Part shown: piece by piece, positions 9,027-19,746 of the stretch | Position numbering within the stretch: position 1 is the stretch's first letter | Layout of the letters: each line of letters opens with the position of its first letter | From: Microbacterium hibisci | GTDB taxonomy: Bacteria; Actinomycetota; Actinomycetes; Actinomycetales; Microbacteriaceae | Length of the DNA: 64,000 bases | Direction of reading: 5' to 3' | Assembly: GCF_015278255.1 (NCBI RefSeq) | Contig: NZ_JADIJC010000001.1 | Span: 248,001-312,000, forward strand | Made by a program: the position numbers and the translations under genes | The notes under the pieces: model-generated | What the model saw: only the letters and a program-made list of their open reading frames with translations | The model's database searches: none | What the model was told of the DNA's origin: nothing

Positions 9027-9891
9027 CGGAGGCTCCTGTCGGAAGGTGTGAGGCCGCGGCGGCGAGAGAGGCCGCATCGGCCGGAGTCGAGGGCGACACG
9101 TGGTGGCGGCCGCGGGGGAGGACGATGGGCGAACCCGACACGGGATCGGGCACGACGAGCGCATCGAGGTCGAACACGTCGCGGATGAGCTCTCGTGTGA
9201 CGACGTCGTCGGGAGCTCCGCTCGCGATCACCCGACCGGCGCGCAGCGCGAACAGGTGATCCGCGTACCGTGCCGCCAGGTTGATGTCGTGCAGCACCAT
9301 GACGATCGTCGTGCCGCGCTCGCGGTTGAGGTCGGTGAGCAGGTCGAGCACCTCGACCTGATGCGCGACGTCGAGGAAGGTCGTCGGCTCGTCGAGCAGC
9401 AGGATGTCGGTCTCCTGGGCCAGCGCCATCGCGATCCATGCGCGCTGCCGCTGTCCTCCCGAGAGCTCGTCGACCGACCGGTCCGCGAGATCCTCGATGC
9501 CGGTGGAGGCGAGCGCGCGCGCGACGACCTCGTAGTCGTGGGCGCTCCAGCGCGCCAGCAGCTTCTGATGCGGGTGGCGCCCGCGGCCGACGAGGTCGGC
9601 CACCGCGATGCCCTCCGGGGCGACCGGACTCTGCGGCAGCAGGCCGAGGGTGCGGGCGATCTCTTTCGTGGGGCGGCCATGGAGCGCCTTGCCGTCGAGA
9701 ACGACCTGCCCCTCGCGCGGCGAGAGCAGGCGGGCGAGCGCCCGCAGGAGCGTGGACTTGCCGCATCCGTTCGCGCCGACGATCGCGGTGATGCGACCGG
9801 GCGGCACGTCGAGGTCGAGGCGCTCGACGATGGTGCGATCACCGTACGAGAGCGTCAGACCCTCCGCCGACAGGCTGTGGGATTCGGTCAT
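9019..9891 (-). CDS. ABC transporter ATP-binding protein for ferric siderophore (FepC/FecE type)
   Basis: A 290-residue ATPase of the FecCD-type importer. Walker A is [17 protein letters not shown], the signature is [17 protein letters not shown], Walker B is [12 protein letters not shown], and the H-loop is [16 protein letters not shown], the HDIN(L) form typical of iron-siderophore and B12 importers. It provides ATP hydrolysis for the two permeases encoded immediately upstream, overlapping the nearer one by four bases. Confidence 0.95.
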   Translation of the reverse strand: MTESHSLSAEGLTLSYGDRTIVERLDLDVPPGRITAIVGANGCGKSTLLRALARLLSPREGQVVLDGKALHGRPTKEIARTLGLLPQSPVAPEGIAVADLVGRGRHPHQKLLARWSAHDYEVVARALASTGIEDLADRSVDELSGGQRQRAWIAMALAQETDILLLDEPTTFLDVAHQVEVLDLLTDLNRERGTTIVMVLHDINLAARYADHLFALRAGRVIASGAPDDVVTRELIRDVFDLDALVVPDPVSGSPIVLPRGRHHVSPSTPADAASLAAAASHLPTGASDV

Positions 9892-10937
9892 AGCGATCCT
9901 CCGGCTCGGTTCGTCCTGATGAGGAGGTAGATGAGGAACGGTGCGCCCAGCACTCCGGTCACGACGCCGACGGGATAGCGGCTGTCGAACGCGAACTGGC
10001 CGAGCAGGTCCGCGAGCTGCACGAGCAGTGCACCCACGAGCCCCGATGGCAGCAGCAGCGAGCCGCCCGGCCCGACGATGCGCGCCGCGATCGGTCCGGC
10101 CATGAACGCGACGAAAGCGATGGGTCCTGTCGCGGCGGTCGCGAAGGCCAGCAGCGCGACCGCCGCCACGATCGCGACGATGCGGCTGCCCTGCAGTCGC
10201 ACCCCGAGCGCGGCGGCGGCGTCGTCGCCCAGCCGCATCGTGTCGAGATCGCGGCCCCGCGACAGGAGTGCGGGCACCAGCACGACGCTCGCGATCGCGA
10301 GGGGGAGCACGGTCGACCAGGACGCGCCGTTGAGGCTGCCCGCCAGCCAGCGCATCGCCTCCTGCAGGTCGTACGCGGGCGCCTTCGACAGCACGTAGGT
10401 GATGAGCGCGTCCAGCATCGCCGCCACGCCGATGCCGATGAGGATCAGGCGCGTGCCGGCGAAGCCGCCCTTGTTCGAGAGCAGGTAGATCGCGAGGGCC
10501 GTCAGCAGGCCGCCGGCGACCGCCAGCACCGAGACCGCCGTGTCGCTCAGCGAGAGGATGACGATGCCGAACACCGCCGAGGCGCTCGCGCCGGCCGTGA
10601 TGCCGATGATGTCGGGCGAGGCGAGCGGATTGCGCAGCATCGTCTGGAACGTCACGCCGGCGCTGCCGAACGCGAATCCCGCCACCACGGCGAGCACGGC
10701 TCGCGGCAGGCGCAGCTCGCCGACCGTGAACGAGGCGCCGGGCACCGTCTCCCCGAGGATCACCCGTATCACCTCATCTGGACCGTAGAAGGTCTGGCCG
10801 ATCATGAGCGATGCGGCGAAGACGAGCACGACGCCGACGGCGAGCGCGCCGGTGACGAGCACGCGACGACGGGAGCGGCGTCGGCGCCCGGTGACGACGG
10901 CCTGGACGGTGACGGGGGAGAGGGTGCCGGTGCTCAC
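9888..10937 (-). CDS. Siderophore ABC transporter permease, FecCD family (distal)
   Basis: A 349-residue permease with about nine or ten hydrophobic segments. Family features include the [22 protein letters not shown] segment and, near the C-terminus, [23 protein letters not shown], the cytoplasmic loop that contacts the ATPase. It forms a heterodimer with the neighbouring permease in the inner membrane. It overlaps both neighbours by four bases. Confidence 0.94.
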   Translation of the reverse strand: MSTGTLSPVTVQAVVTGRRRRSRRRVLVTGALAVGVVLVFAASLMIGQTFYGPDEVIRVILGETVPGASFTVGELRLPRAVLAVVAGFAFGSAGVTFQTMLRNPLASPDIIGITAGASASAVFGIVILSLSDTAVSVLAVAGGLLTALAIYLLSNKGGFAGTRLILIGIGVAAMLDALITYVLSKAPAYDLQEAMRWLAGSLNGASWSTVLPLAIASVVLVPALLSRGRDLDTMRLGDDAAAALGVRLQGSRIVAIVAAVALLAFATAATGPIAFVAFMAGPIAARIVGPGGSLLLPSGLVGALLVQLADLLGQFAFDSRYPVGVVTGVLGAPFLIYLLIRTNRAGGSL

Positions 10938-11980
10938 AGTTCACGCACCTTCTGCCGGCGCACGATCCAGATGAAGAACGGAGCTCCGATGAGAGCGGTG
11001 AGGATGCCGACCTCGATCTCGTCGGGTCGCGCGATGACACGGCCCACGACGTCGGCGGCCACGAGCAGCCCCGCCCCGGTGACCGCCGAGAACGGCAGCA
11101 GCCAGCGGTGGTCCGTGCCGACGAGCAGCCGGCACAGGTGGGGGATGATCAGCCCGACGAAGGCGATCGGGCCGGCGATCGCGGTGGCGGCCCCGCACAG
11201 GATCACGGCTCCGGCCGAGGCGATGAGGCGGGTGCGCAGGACGTGCTCGCCGAGGCCCGTCGCGACGTCGTCACCCAGGGCGAGCGAGTTCATGCCCCGC
11301 GCGCAGGCGACCGTGACGATGGCGCCGACCGCCAGCACCGGTGCGATCGTGGCGATGCGGTCCCACGTGGCGCCGCCCACGCCGCCGATCTGCCAGAACC
11401 GGAACGTCTCGAGGAGGTCGACGCGGGGGAGGAGCACGGCGCTCACGAGCGACATGAAGGCCGCGGACGACGCCGCGCCCGCCAGCGCGAGTTTCAGGGG
11501 GGTGGCGCCCCCTCGTCCGAGGGATCCCACGGTGTAGACGAAGACGGCCGCTCCCGCGGCGCCGACGATGGCCGCCCCGATGTAGGCGTAAGGGTTCGTC
11601 ATGCCGAAGAAGGCGATGCCGATCACCACGGCGAGAGCGGCGCCGCCGGAGACGCCGAGGATGCCGGGATCGGCGAGCGGATTGCGGGTCACGGCCTGCA
11701 TGGCGGCACCCGACAGGGCCAGGGCGGCACCGACGAGGACGGCCAGCACGGTGCGCGGGAGCCGCGCGACGACGGCCGCCTGGGCGACGCCGTCGGTGTC
11801 GCCGGCGAGTCCGCCGAGGAGGTCTTCGAGGGTGACGTCGCGCACGCCGAAGGCGACCGATGCCACGCACAGCGCAGCGAGCGCGAGCGCCGCGACGCCG
11901 AGCCAGCCCAGTCGCACCGCCGCCGGACGCCGCAGGTTCGCGGCATCCGGCGTCGGCGATCGGACCTCGGTCGAAGTCAC
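10934..11980 (-). CDS. Siderophore ABC transporter permease, FecCD family (proximal)
   Basis: A 348-residue FecCD permease with the same landmarks as its partner (NPLADPGILGVSGGAALAVVIG; GPIAFVGLIIPHLCRLLVG, the EAA-like loop in its classic form). The GTG at 11980 is chosen because GGGGAG stands eight bases upstream and the protein then begins with a short hydrophilic stretch before the first membrane helix; the frame remains open further up without any start signal. It follows the binding-protein gene by 34 bases. Confidence 0.93.
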   Translation of the reverse strand: MTSTEVRSPTPDAANLRRPAAVRLGWLGVAALALAALCVASVAFGVRDVTLEDLLGGLAGDTDGVAQAAVVARLPRTVLAVLVGAALALSGAAMQAVTRNPLADPGILGVSGGAALAVVIGIAFFGMTNPYAYIGAAIVGAAGAAVFVYTVGSLGRGGATPLKLALAGAASSAAFMSLVSAVLLPRVDLLETFRFWQIGGVGGATWDRIATIAPVLAVGAIVTVACARGMNSLALGDDVATGLGEHVLRTRLIASAGAVILCGAATAIAGPIAFVGLIIPHLCRLLVGTDHRWLLPFSAVTGAGLLVAADVVGRVIARPDEIEVGILTALIGAPFFIWIVRRQKVREL

Positions 11981-12014
11981 TCGATCACTCCCCGAAGGAT
12001 CATGCGGGGATCGT

Positions 12015-13043
12015 TCAGCCCAGCGCGCCGGCGAGCAGGGCGAAGTACTCGTCGACGCCCCAGCCGATCGACAGCGGCGACGGGTTCGCCGACGCGGCCA
12101 GCGGCGTCGACGACTCGAGGATCGCGACGCGGCCCTCGGCGATGGCGGGGATCTGCGACAGCAGCGGGTCGGCCTGCATCTGCGCGATGAGCTCGCCGCC
12201 GGTGTCGCCGTACGTGACGAACACGTCGACGTCGGCGAAGCGATCGGCCTGCTCGGCGCTGACGGTCGCATAGAACGCCTCGCCGTCGGACTCCTCGGTG
12301 ACCACCGCGGGCTCGGGCAGGCCCAGGTCGGCCAGGAAGCCGGGCCGCGTGTCGAGGCTGGTGTAGAACACGATCTGGCTGAGGTCGGCGGGATCGAGCG
12401 ACGAGAACAGCACGGTGGAGTCCGCGAGCTCCGGGTGGTTCGCGAGCGCGGCGTCGACCTCGCCCTGCAGCTCCTCGATGAGCGCGTCGCCCTCGTCCGC
12501 GAGTCCGAGCGCCGCGGAGTTGAGGCGGATCATGTCCTGGTACGACGTGCCCCACGCGACCTCGGGGTAGGCGACGACGGGCGCGATCTTCGACAGCGTG
12601 TCGTACTCCTCCTGGGTGAGGCCGGAGTACGCGGCCAGGATGACGTCCGGCTGCGTGTCGGCCACGGCCTCGAAGTCGATGCCGTCGGTCTCGTCGAACA
12701 GCACCGGCGTCTCGGCACCGAGCTCCTCGAGCTGGTCTTCGACCCACGGCAGCACGCCGTCGCCGTCGTCGTCGCCCCACGTCACCTCGGCCATGCCGAC
12801 CGGAACCACGCCCAGCGCCAGCGGCACCTCCTGGTTGGACCACGCGACCGTGGCGACGCGCTCGGGCTGCGACTCGATGACGGTCTCGCCGTACGCGTGC
12901 TCGATCGTGACGGGGAACGCACCACCCGACGAGTCGCCGGCCGTCTCGTCGGTGTTGTCGGCTGTCGGCGTAGCGCAGCCGGCGAGGGCGATGGCGGCGG
13001 CGGCCAGCATCGCGGCGGCGGTGACAGGGCGGGAGAGGCGCAC
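12015..13043 (-). CDS. Iron-siderophore ABC transporter substrate-binding lipoprotein
   Basis: A 342-residue lipoprotein: signal peptide with lipobox LAGC, lipidated cysteine 23, then a threonine/aspartate-rich linker and a two-lobe periplasmic-binding (class III, FepB/FhuD-like) domain, with typical phrases such as ERVATVAWSNQEVPLALGVVPVG and QPDVILAAYSGLTQEEYDTLSKIAPVV. It captures ferric siderophore outside the membrane for the two FecCD permeases downstream. The GTG start has GGAGGA six bases upstream. A likely -10 (TAAACT, 13059-13064) and two DtxR-like boxes lie directly upstream, so the operon is probably iron-repressed. Confidence 0.94.
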   Translation of the reverse strand: MRLSRPVTAAAMLAAAAIALAGCATPTADNTDETAGDSSGGAFPVTIEHAYGETVIESQPERVATVAWSNQEVPLALGVVPVGMAEVTWGDDDGDGVLPWVEDQLEELGAETPVLFDETDGIDFEAVADTQPDVILAAYSGLTQEEYDTLSKIAPVVAYPEVAWGTSYQDMIRLNSAALGLADEGDALIEELQGEVDAALANHPELADSTVLFSSLDPADLSQIVFYTSLDTRPGFLADLGLPEPAVVTEESDGEAFYATVSAEQADRFADVDVFVTYGDTGGELIAQMQADPLLSQIPAIAEGRVAILESSTPLAASANPSPLSIGWGVDEYFALLAGALG

Positions 13044-13061
13044 GGATTCCTCCGGAGAAGT

Positions 13062-13107
13062 TTAGGTAAGGGTGCCCTTATTCGGGCGCGGTAAGGCCAA
13101 CCTTACC
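13062..13107 (-). promoter_or_regulatory. Two DtxR/IdeR-like iron boxes upstream of the siderophore operon
   Basis: Box 1 (13062-13080), TTAGGTAAGGGTGCCCTTA, matches the IdeR/DtxR 19-bp consensus at about 14 positions and overlaps the presumed -10. Box 2 (13090-13107) is a perfect inverted repeat with arms GGTAAGG and CCTTACC around a 4-base spacer. Established knowledge: IdeR/DtxR with Fe(II) represses siderophore uptake genes in actinobacteria. Regulation here is inferred from motif and position. Confidence 0.72.
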
Positions 13108-13155
13108 CAGCCGTTCACCCGAGCGCCAATCAGGTTCGTCACACGCACGACAACG

Positions 13156-13187
13156 CGAAAGCCCCGACCGAGCGGCCGGGGCTTTCG
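13156..13187 (-). terminator. Hairpin terminator downstream of bioY
   Basis: CGAAAGCCCCG (13156-13166) pairs perfectly with CGGGGCTTTCG (13177-13187), an 11-bp stem with a 10-base loop. The stem is symmetrical, so it could act in either direction, but bioY is the only gene running into it. Confidence 0.7.
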
Positions 13188-13190
13188 ATG

Positions 13191-13217
13191 ACGGATGCCT
13201 CGCCACGAGGCATCCGT
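13191..13217 (-). terminator. Second hairpin after bioY, made of paired GGATGCC motifs
   Basis: ACGGATGCCTCG (13191-13202) and CGAGGCATCCGT (13206-13217) form a perfect 12-bp stem with a 3-base loop, ending at the bioY stop codon. The arms carry the GGATGCC/GGCATCC word that is abundant across the window. Tandem with the 13156-13187 hairpin. Confidence 0.6.
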
Positions 13218-13865
13218 TCAGTCCTTCGTCTGGTCGACCTTTCGGACGAGTGCCCAGGCGCCGGGGATGATCGCCGCCGCCAGCGCGGCCTTGATCAGTC
13301 CGCCGACGACGAACGGGAAGAGACCGGCCTGCAGCACGGCGAGGAAGGCGTAGTCCAGACCCATCACGACGTTGAGGATGAAAGCCATGTAGGGGATCCC
13401 GAAGAGGAACGGCACCACGCTCGCGGCGGCGAACCCGAGGAACGCGAGCAGGGGCCGGCGGTCCCACGCGCGTTCGGCGAACCAGCCGGCGACGAAGGCG
13501 GAGAAGATGAACCCGATGACGAACCCGAAGCTCGGCTTGCCGACCGCGGCGAGCGTGCCGGTGAACCCCGCGAACACCGGGAGGCCGGCAAGGCCCACGA
13601 GCATGTAGGTCGTGAGGGCGGCGGCGCCTCGCCATGCCCCGAGAGCCGCGCCGACGACGATCACGCCGAGCGTCTGGCCGGTGATGGGGACGGGCCACAG
13701 CGGGATCTCGACCTGGGCCAGCAGAGCGACGATCGCGGCGCCGGCGACCACGAGGCCGGCGTCGAGAGCGAAAGCGCGAGCGCGGGAGGACGGGCGGGCG
13801 ATGACGTCTGCGAGCACGCGACGGGTTCCGGCGGAAGCGGTCGGAGCGGCGGCGATGGATGACAT
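13218..13865 (-). CDS. bioY: Biotin transporter BioY (ECF S component)
   Basis: A 215-residue membrane protein with about six helices and the BioY landmarks: VPITGQTLGVIVVGAALG (substrate pocket), LVGLAGLPVFAGF, and KPSFGFVIGFIFSAFVAGW. BioY binds biotin and either works with a shared ECF energy-coupling module or alone. No bioM/bioN genes are adjacent, so it would rely on a module elsewhere. The start ATG at 13865 follows TAGGCT (13873-13878 on this strand) by seven bases, suggesting a leaderless message. Two hairpins terminate it. Confidence 0.94.
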   Translation of the reverse strand: MSSIAAAPTASAGTRRVLADVIARPSSRARAFALDAGLVVAGAAIVALLAQVEIPLWPVPITGQTLGVIVVGAALGAWRGAAALTTYMLVGLAGLPVFAGFTGTLAAVGKPSFGFVIGFIFSAFVAGWFAERAWDRRPLLAFLGFAAASVVPFLFGIPYMAFILNVVMGLDYAFLAVLQAGLFPFVVGGLIKAALAAAIIPGAWALVRKVDQTKD

Positions 13866-13942
13866 GGCACTCAGCCTAGGGGGAGGGATGCCGGCATACT
13901 TGGACGCCGTCCACGAATGATCGTCGGATCCCCTGCTCGGGA

Positions 13943-13974
13943 CCTACGAGAACGAGGCCGCCCGTTCCCGTAGG
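13943..13974 (-). terminator. Imperfect hairpin downstream of the acyltransferase gene
   Basis: CCTACG (13943-13948) pairs with CGTAGG (13969-13974), and inside it AACG pairs with CGTT, with a 2-by-2 internal mismatch. It lies just past the stop of the leftward acyltransferase gene. A weak but plausible terminator. Confidence 0.4.
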
Positions 13975-13984
13975 GCGCGTCGCC

Positions 13985-15280
13985 TCACGCGAGCGCGGCG
14001 TGCGCGGAGCTCTGCGCACCGCGCACCCGCGCCAAGCGGAGTGCGGCGGCCAGCAGCGCGACGGCGACGACGGCCGTCACGACGCTCGTGCCCGCGACAA
14101 GCAGCAGCGCGACCGCGGCCGTCCCCGCCAGCGCGGCGCCGCCCACCCGCCAAGCGGAGGCGGAGAAGACGGGGGCGGCCGCGGATTCGACGCGTGCCAG
14201 CCCGATCGCCACGATCGCCGTCGCCAGCAGGGCCGCCGCGAGCCATGCCGGCCGTGATACCCACCACCACGCGCCGTCGATGGCAGGAAGCGGCATCCCG
14301 GTCAGCATGGCGCCGGCCGCACTCAGCCCCGCAAGGCACAGCAGCACCGGCATGTGCCACAGGTAGATCGTCATCGCGCGGGGCGTGACGAATCGCGTGA
14401 GGGCGGCCGGGCCCGGCCGCGAGGCGACGTGTTCCAGCCGCCCCCGGAACACCGAGAACAACGCGGTGTGCGCGATGCCCACGAACAGCAGCGCCGTCGT
14501 CGGCGGGTTGATGTTGGCCACGAGATCGGGGGAGTGGATGCCGGTCGTGAACGACACTGCGAGGGCGGCCACGGCACCGCCGGCCGCCAGCCAGCGGGTG
14601 CGGCGCGAGAGGCTGTCGATCCTTCCGTCGGCGAGAAAGAAGCCGAGCTGCTGCAGGGTCAGCCACACGAAGGCGAGGTTGAGGAAGCCGACGGGGTCCA
14701 CACCGCTGACCATGCGCGTGACGTCGACGGCCACAGCCACCGCAGCCAAGGCCCCGATCGTCGTCAGCGGTGCTCTCTCATGCAGGCGCAGCAGGCTCGG
14801 CAGCAAAGCCTGGCAGACCAGGAACACGCCCAGGAACCAAAGCGGCTGGGCGAAGCGGAAGCCCGCCAGAGCGACGAGGTCGGGCGCGACCCCCGCCGTG
14901 GCGAGCGCCGCGAGCAGTCCGCCGGCGGTGGCGATCGTCACGATCGCGGGGAGTACCAGGCGGTGGACGCGACCGGCGACGAAGCCCACGCCGTCACCGC
15001 CGCGTGCGCGAGCGCGCCGGAACGCGGTGGCCCCCGAGAACCCGCCGATCACGAAGAAGAGCGGCATGACCTGCAGCATCCAGCTGAGTGGGACGATCCA
15101 CCACGTGCCGTCGCTGGCGTTGACGAAGGACGGGCCGGCATCTCCGACGCCGACGCCGACCATCATGGCGTGCAGCACGACCACGCCGACGATGCACAGG
15201 GCGCGGACGAGATCGATCGCGCGGTCGCGGCCGGATCCGGCGGCCGGACGTGCGGCGGTGGCGGCGAGCGTGGTGGTCAT
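13985..15280 (-). CDS. Membrane acyltransferase, acyltransferase-3 (OafA/NodX) family
   Basis: A 431-residue protein with about ten membrane helices. The family motif opens with GRDRAIDLVRALCIVGVVVLHAMM, containing the conserved histidine used in acyl transfer, followed by VMPLFFVIGGFSG. Such proteins O-acetylate or otherwise acylate cell-wall glycans, exopolysaccharide or lipids at the membrane. A strong ribosome site (GGAGGAG) precedes the ATG at 15280. The gene is alone between bioY and the two-component system, so the acceptor cannot be inferred from context. Confidence 0.85.
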   Translation of the reverse strand: MTTTLAATAARPAAGSGRDRAIDLVRALCIVGVVVLHAMMVGVGVGDAGPSFVNASDGTWWIVPLSWMLQVMPLFFVIGGFSGATAFRRARARGGDGVGFVAGRVHRLVLPAIVTIATAGGLLAALATAGVAPDLVALAGFRFAQPLWFLGVFLVCQALLPSLLRLHERAPLTTIGALAAVAVAVDVTRMVSGVDPVGFLNLAFVWLTLQQLGFFLADGRIDSLSRRTRWLAAGGAVAALAVSFTTGIHSPDLVANINPPTTALLFVGIAHTALFSVFRGRLEHVASRPGPAALTRFVTPRAMTIYLWHMPVLLCLAGLSAAGAMLTGMPLPAIDGAWWWVSRPAWLAAALLATAIVAIGLARVESAAAPVFSASAWRVGGAALAGTAAVALLLVAGTSVVTAVVAVALLAAALRLARVRGAQSSAHAALA

Positions 15281-15391
15281 GGCTCCTCCTCGGGGTTCGT
15301 CCCGGGAAGGCTATGAACGCGGTGAGCTGCGGGGCATCGCCCCGTGGGGTGGTCTCGTCCTCACTCCGCGGGGGGATCCCCGGCGGGGTGA

Positions 15392-16063
15392 TCACCCCGC
15401 GGGTTCGACCAGGCCCGCGTCGTACGCGAAGATCACCGCCTGCACGCGGTCGCGCGCGCCGAGCTTGGCGAGCACCTTGCCGACGTGCGTCTTGACGGTC
15501 TGCTCCGAGATGAAGAGGTCGGCGGCGATCTCGCTGTTGGAACGTCCGCGTCCGATGAGAGTCAGCACCTCGCGCTCGCGCTCGGTGAGTTCGCCGAGCA
15601 CCGTGGCGGCGCGCCCGGCACGGGGCCGGCGGGCCGCGAAATGCTCGATCATGCGCCGGGTCACGCTCGGTGCGAGAAGCGCGTCGCCGGACGCGACGAC
15701 GCGCACGGCGTGGACGAGATCCTCGGGGAGCGCATCCTTCAGCAGGAAGCCGCTGGCGCCCGCCTCGAGCGCGTCGTACACGTAGTCGTCGATGTCGAAC
15801 GTCGTCAGCATCAGGATGCGCGGGACGCGGGCGGCGGGATAGGCGGGACCGAGGATGCGGCGCGTGGCCGCGATGCCGTCCAGTTCCGGCATCCGCACGT
15901 CCATCAGCACGACGTCGGGGTTCAGTCGCGCCGACAGCGTGACCGCCTCGGCGCCGTCGGCGGCCTGGCCGACGACGCGGACGTCCTCCTGGGCGTCCAG
16001 GAGCGCGGCGAAGCCCGCGCGCACCATGGCCTGGTCGTCGGCGATGAGCACGCTGATGGTCAT
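15392..16063 (-). CDS. LuxR/NarL-family response regulator
   Basis: A 223-residue response regulator. The receiver domain (1-125) has the acidic pair D9-D10, the phosphoacceptor D55 in VVLMDVRMPELDG, and a conserved lysine in LLKDALPEDL. A C-terminal LuxR-type helix-turn-helix follows (LTEREREVLTLIGRGRSNSEIAADLFISEQTVKTHVGKVLAKL in pieces from about residue 155). The start at 16063 is chosen because it begins the receiver fold and overlaps the kinase stop in ATGA. It is partner to the kinase encoded immediately upstream. Confidence 0.94.
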   Translation of the reverse strand: MTISVLIADDQAMVRAGFAALLDAQEDVRVVGQAADGAEAVTLSARLNPDVVLMDVRMPELDGIAATRRILGPAYPAARVPRILMLTTFDIDDYVYDALEAGASGFLLKDALPEDLVHAVRVVASGDALLAPSVTRRMIEHFAARRPRAGRAATVLGELTEREREVLTLIGRGRSNSEIAADLFISEQTVKTHVGKVLAKLGARDRVQAVIFAYDAGLVEPAG

Positions 16064-17316
16064 GGGGAGCCTCCGTCGATCCGGGCGGGGGGAGCAGCGG
16101 GGGCGGGGCCCGCGAGCGGGAGATCGGCCCGCACGGTCCACCCCCCGTCCGCGTCAGGTCCGGCGCTCAACGTGCCGCCGACGAGGGCCGCGCGCTCGCG
16201 CATCCCGAGGAGCCCGTGGCCGCGCTCCGGCGTGCCGCTGGCAGCCTGGGTCGACGATCCGTTGCGGACGAGCAGGCGCACGGCCGCGGCATCCGTCTCC
16301 GACGTGAGCTCGATGCGGGTCTGCGGGGCGTGCCGCACGGCATTGCTCAGCGCCTCCTGCACGATGCGGAAGGCGGCGACGTCGACCGCTGCCGGCACCG
16401 CCTCGGGTGCCGGTGCGAGGGAGGCGTCGATCTCGGCGCCGGCGCGCCGCAGCGCGCGGACGAGCTCGGGGATGTCGCGGATGCCCTGCTGCGGTGCCAG
16501 CTCCTGCTGCTGGTCGTCGGTGCGCAGCACGCCGAGCAGCCGGCGCATCTCGGTGAGGCCCTCGCGGGCCGTGCGGGCGATCTCGTCGAACTCGCCGATC
16601 GCCGCGGCGGGCAGGTCGGGCACCCGGTAGCGGGCGGTGGAGGCCTGCACCTGGATGAGCGACATCCCGTGCGCGACCACGTCGTGGAGCTCGCGGGCGA
16701 TGCGCGTGCGCTCCTCGACCAGCACGCGACGGGACTGCTCGATCGCGGTCAGCTCCCGCTCGCGGGTGAGCTCGGCGCCGACGCGCAGCCGGCTGGCCAC
16801 GAGGACGGCCACCAGCAGCGCGGCGCCCGACACCGACGTGACGATGACGAGGTTCACGATCGCCGCCACCACGGGGTACGCCCCCGACAGGGCGAAGGCG
16901 ACCGCGAGCGTTCCGGCGATGGAGAGCACCCAGGCGATCACCGCGAGGCGCCAGCCGTGCGCGATCGCCACCACGCCGATGAACAGGATGAGCGCGAGCA
17001 TGGCGGGCACCGACCAGGGCCACGGCCAGTCCTGGCCGTCGAGCTCTGCGACCGGGAGCGGCAGCACGACGGCGGAGACGACGAAGAGCGCCGTCGACCA
17101 GCGGGGAAACGGCACGGCCAGCACCGGGGCGGCGCAGAGGAGGGCTCCGAACAGGAACGCGAAGGCAGCCGGCTGACGGTAGAGCGTGAGCAGCACGGGC
17201 ACGAGCACCGAGAACAGCGCGACCGCGGTGAGCGTCAGCGCGCCGAAGGCCGCCGTCCGGGCGTTCAGGCGGCGCGGCCGGGGCGGGGTCGCGGCGGGCG
17301 AGGAGGTGTCGCGCAC
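16060..17316 (-). CDS. Two-component sensor histidine kinase, HisKA_3 (NarL-partner) family
   Basis: A 418-residue membrane kinase. Several helices occupy about residues 20-180; the dimerisation/phosphoacceptor motif RELHDVVAHGMSLIQVQAS carries H211; the HATPase domain follows (FRIVQEALSNAVRHAP for the N box; GHGLLGMRERAALVGGTL for the G box). Signal unknown. The GTG at 17316 follows CAGGAT (17323-17328) by six bases, again fitting a leaderless start. It is coupled by ATGA to the response regulator, and the DedA gene ends four bases before it, so the three may form one operon. Confidence 0.93.
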   Translation of the reverse strand: MRDTSSPAATPPRPRRLNARTAAFGALTLTAVALFSVLVPVLLTLYRQPAAFAFLFGALLCAAPVLAVPFPRWSTALFVVSAVVLPLPVAELDGQDWPWPWSVPAMLALILFIGVVAIAHGWRLAVIAWVLSIAGTLAVAFALSGAYPVVAAIVNLVIVTSVSGAALLVAVLVASRLRVGAELTRERELTAIEQSRRVLVEERTRIARELHDVVAHGMSLIQVQASTARYRVPDLPAAAIGEFDEIARTAREGLTEMRRLLGVLRTDDQQQELAPQQGIRDIPELVRALRRAGAEIDASLAPAPEAVPAAVDVAAFRIVQEALSNAVRHAPQTRIELTSETDAAAVRLLVRNGSSTQAASGTPERGHGLLGMRERAALVGGTLSAGPDADGGWTVRADLPLAGPAPAAPPARIDGGSP

Positions 17317-17320
17317 GGTG

Positions 17321-17956
17321 TCATCCTGTCAGTCGTGAGGCCGTCGCGGCGGGGGTGAGAACGGCGCGGCGGGAGCGCAATGCGACGACCCGGTCGATCA
17401 CGAGTCCGAGCGCGATGGCGAGCACGACGCCCAGACCGGCGCTCAGCAGCGGCTGGTCCTTGATCCAGGCGCCCGCGAGCAGCCCGATCCCGATGCTGTA
17501 CGCCGCCCAGCACACGCCGGCGGCCACCGTCAGCGCGGCGAACCGCCGCCACGGGTAGACCAGGGCTCCGGCCGACACGTTGACCGCCACACGCCCGACC
17601 GGGATGAAGCGCGCTCCCAGGATGAGGGCGGCGCCGCGCCGCTCGAGCGCCCCGCCCGCGCGCGCGAACGCGTCGGCAACTCGTGGGTGCCGCATCCACG
17701 CGAATCTCGCGGTGCCGGTTCGCCGCCCGATCGCGAAGGCGATGTTGTCTCCGACCATGGCTCCGGCCGCCGCGGCGGCGCCGAGTGCCAGCAGGTGAGG
17801 ATCGCCGGTGGATGCCGCCACCGCCGCTGCAGCGACCAGCAGCGTCTCGCTGGGCACCGGCGGGAAGAAGCCGTCGACGACCGCGACCGCGAACATCGTG
17901 GCGTAGAGCCACGGCGATGCCACGGCCTGCAGGATCAGGTCTGTGAGGAGGTCCAC
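17321..17956 (-). CDS. DedA-family membrane protein (VTT/SNARE-associated domain)
   Basis: A 211-residue membrane protein of the DedA family, implicated in phospholipid or undecaprenyl-phosphate flipping and membrane homeostasis. Landmarks are VVDGFFPPVPSETLLVAAA, GDNIAFAIGRRTG, and the basic motif RGAALILGARFIPVGRVAVNVSAGA. The GTG at 17956 is preferred over an upstream ATG at 17992 because the upstream residues are not family-like and TACCGT (17963-17968) lies six bases before the GTG, the usual leaderless spacing. It precedes the two-component pair by four bases. Confidence 0.87.
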   Translation of the reverse strand: MDLLTDLILQAVASPWLYATMFAVAVVDGFFPPVPSETLLVAAAAVAASTGDPHLLALGAAAAAGAMVGDNIAFAIGRRTGTARFAWMRHPRVADAFARAGGALERRGAALILGARFIPVGRVAVNVSAGALVYPWRRFAALTVAAGVCWAAYSIGIGLLAGAWIKDQPLLSAGLGVVLAIALGLVIDRVVALRSRRAVLTPAATASRLTG

Positions 17957-18059
17957 CCCGGAACGGTATGCGGATGCCGCCGGCCGAGGCATCCCTCTGC
18001 GGTATCGACCGGATCACCCTGGAGAGGTATTCCGGCGACGGGCCGCGAGCCCTGCCCCG

Positions 18060-18065
18060 TATACT
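18060..18065 (+). promoter_or_regulatory. -10 box of the ABC-F gene
   Basis: TATACT is near-consensus and 56 bases upstream of the GTG at 18122, predicting a leader of about 50 bases. A convincing -35 is not visible. ABC-F genes can be controlled through leader attenuation; I do not see an obvious leader peptide here. Confidence 0.45.
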
Positions 18066-18121
18066 GGATGGCTGGCCAGTCGGCCGCCACCCCCTCTCCA
18101 CCGACGGAACGGACATCCGCT

Positions 18122-19720
<1,599 letters not shown>

Positions 19721-19746
19721 AGCGAGCGCGACCACCGGGCTCAGCG

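Noticed and set aside
13866..13984. Riboswitch or BirA/BioR operator upstream of bioY
   Set aside because: The -10 lies seven bases before the start codon, so there is no leader for a riboswitch, and no dyad typical of a biotin regulator was visible.
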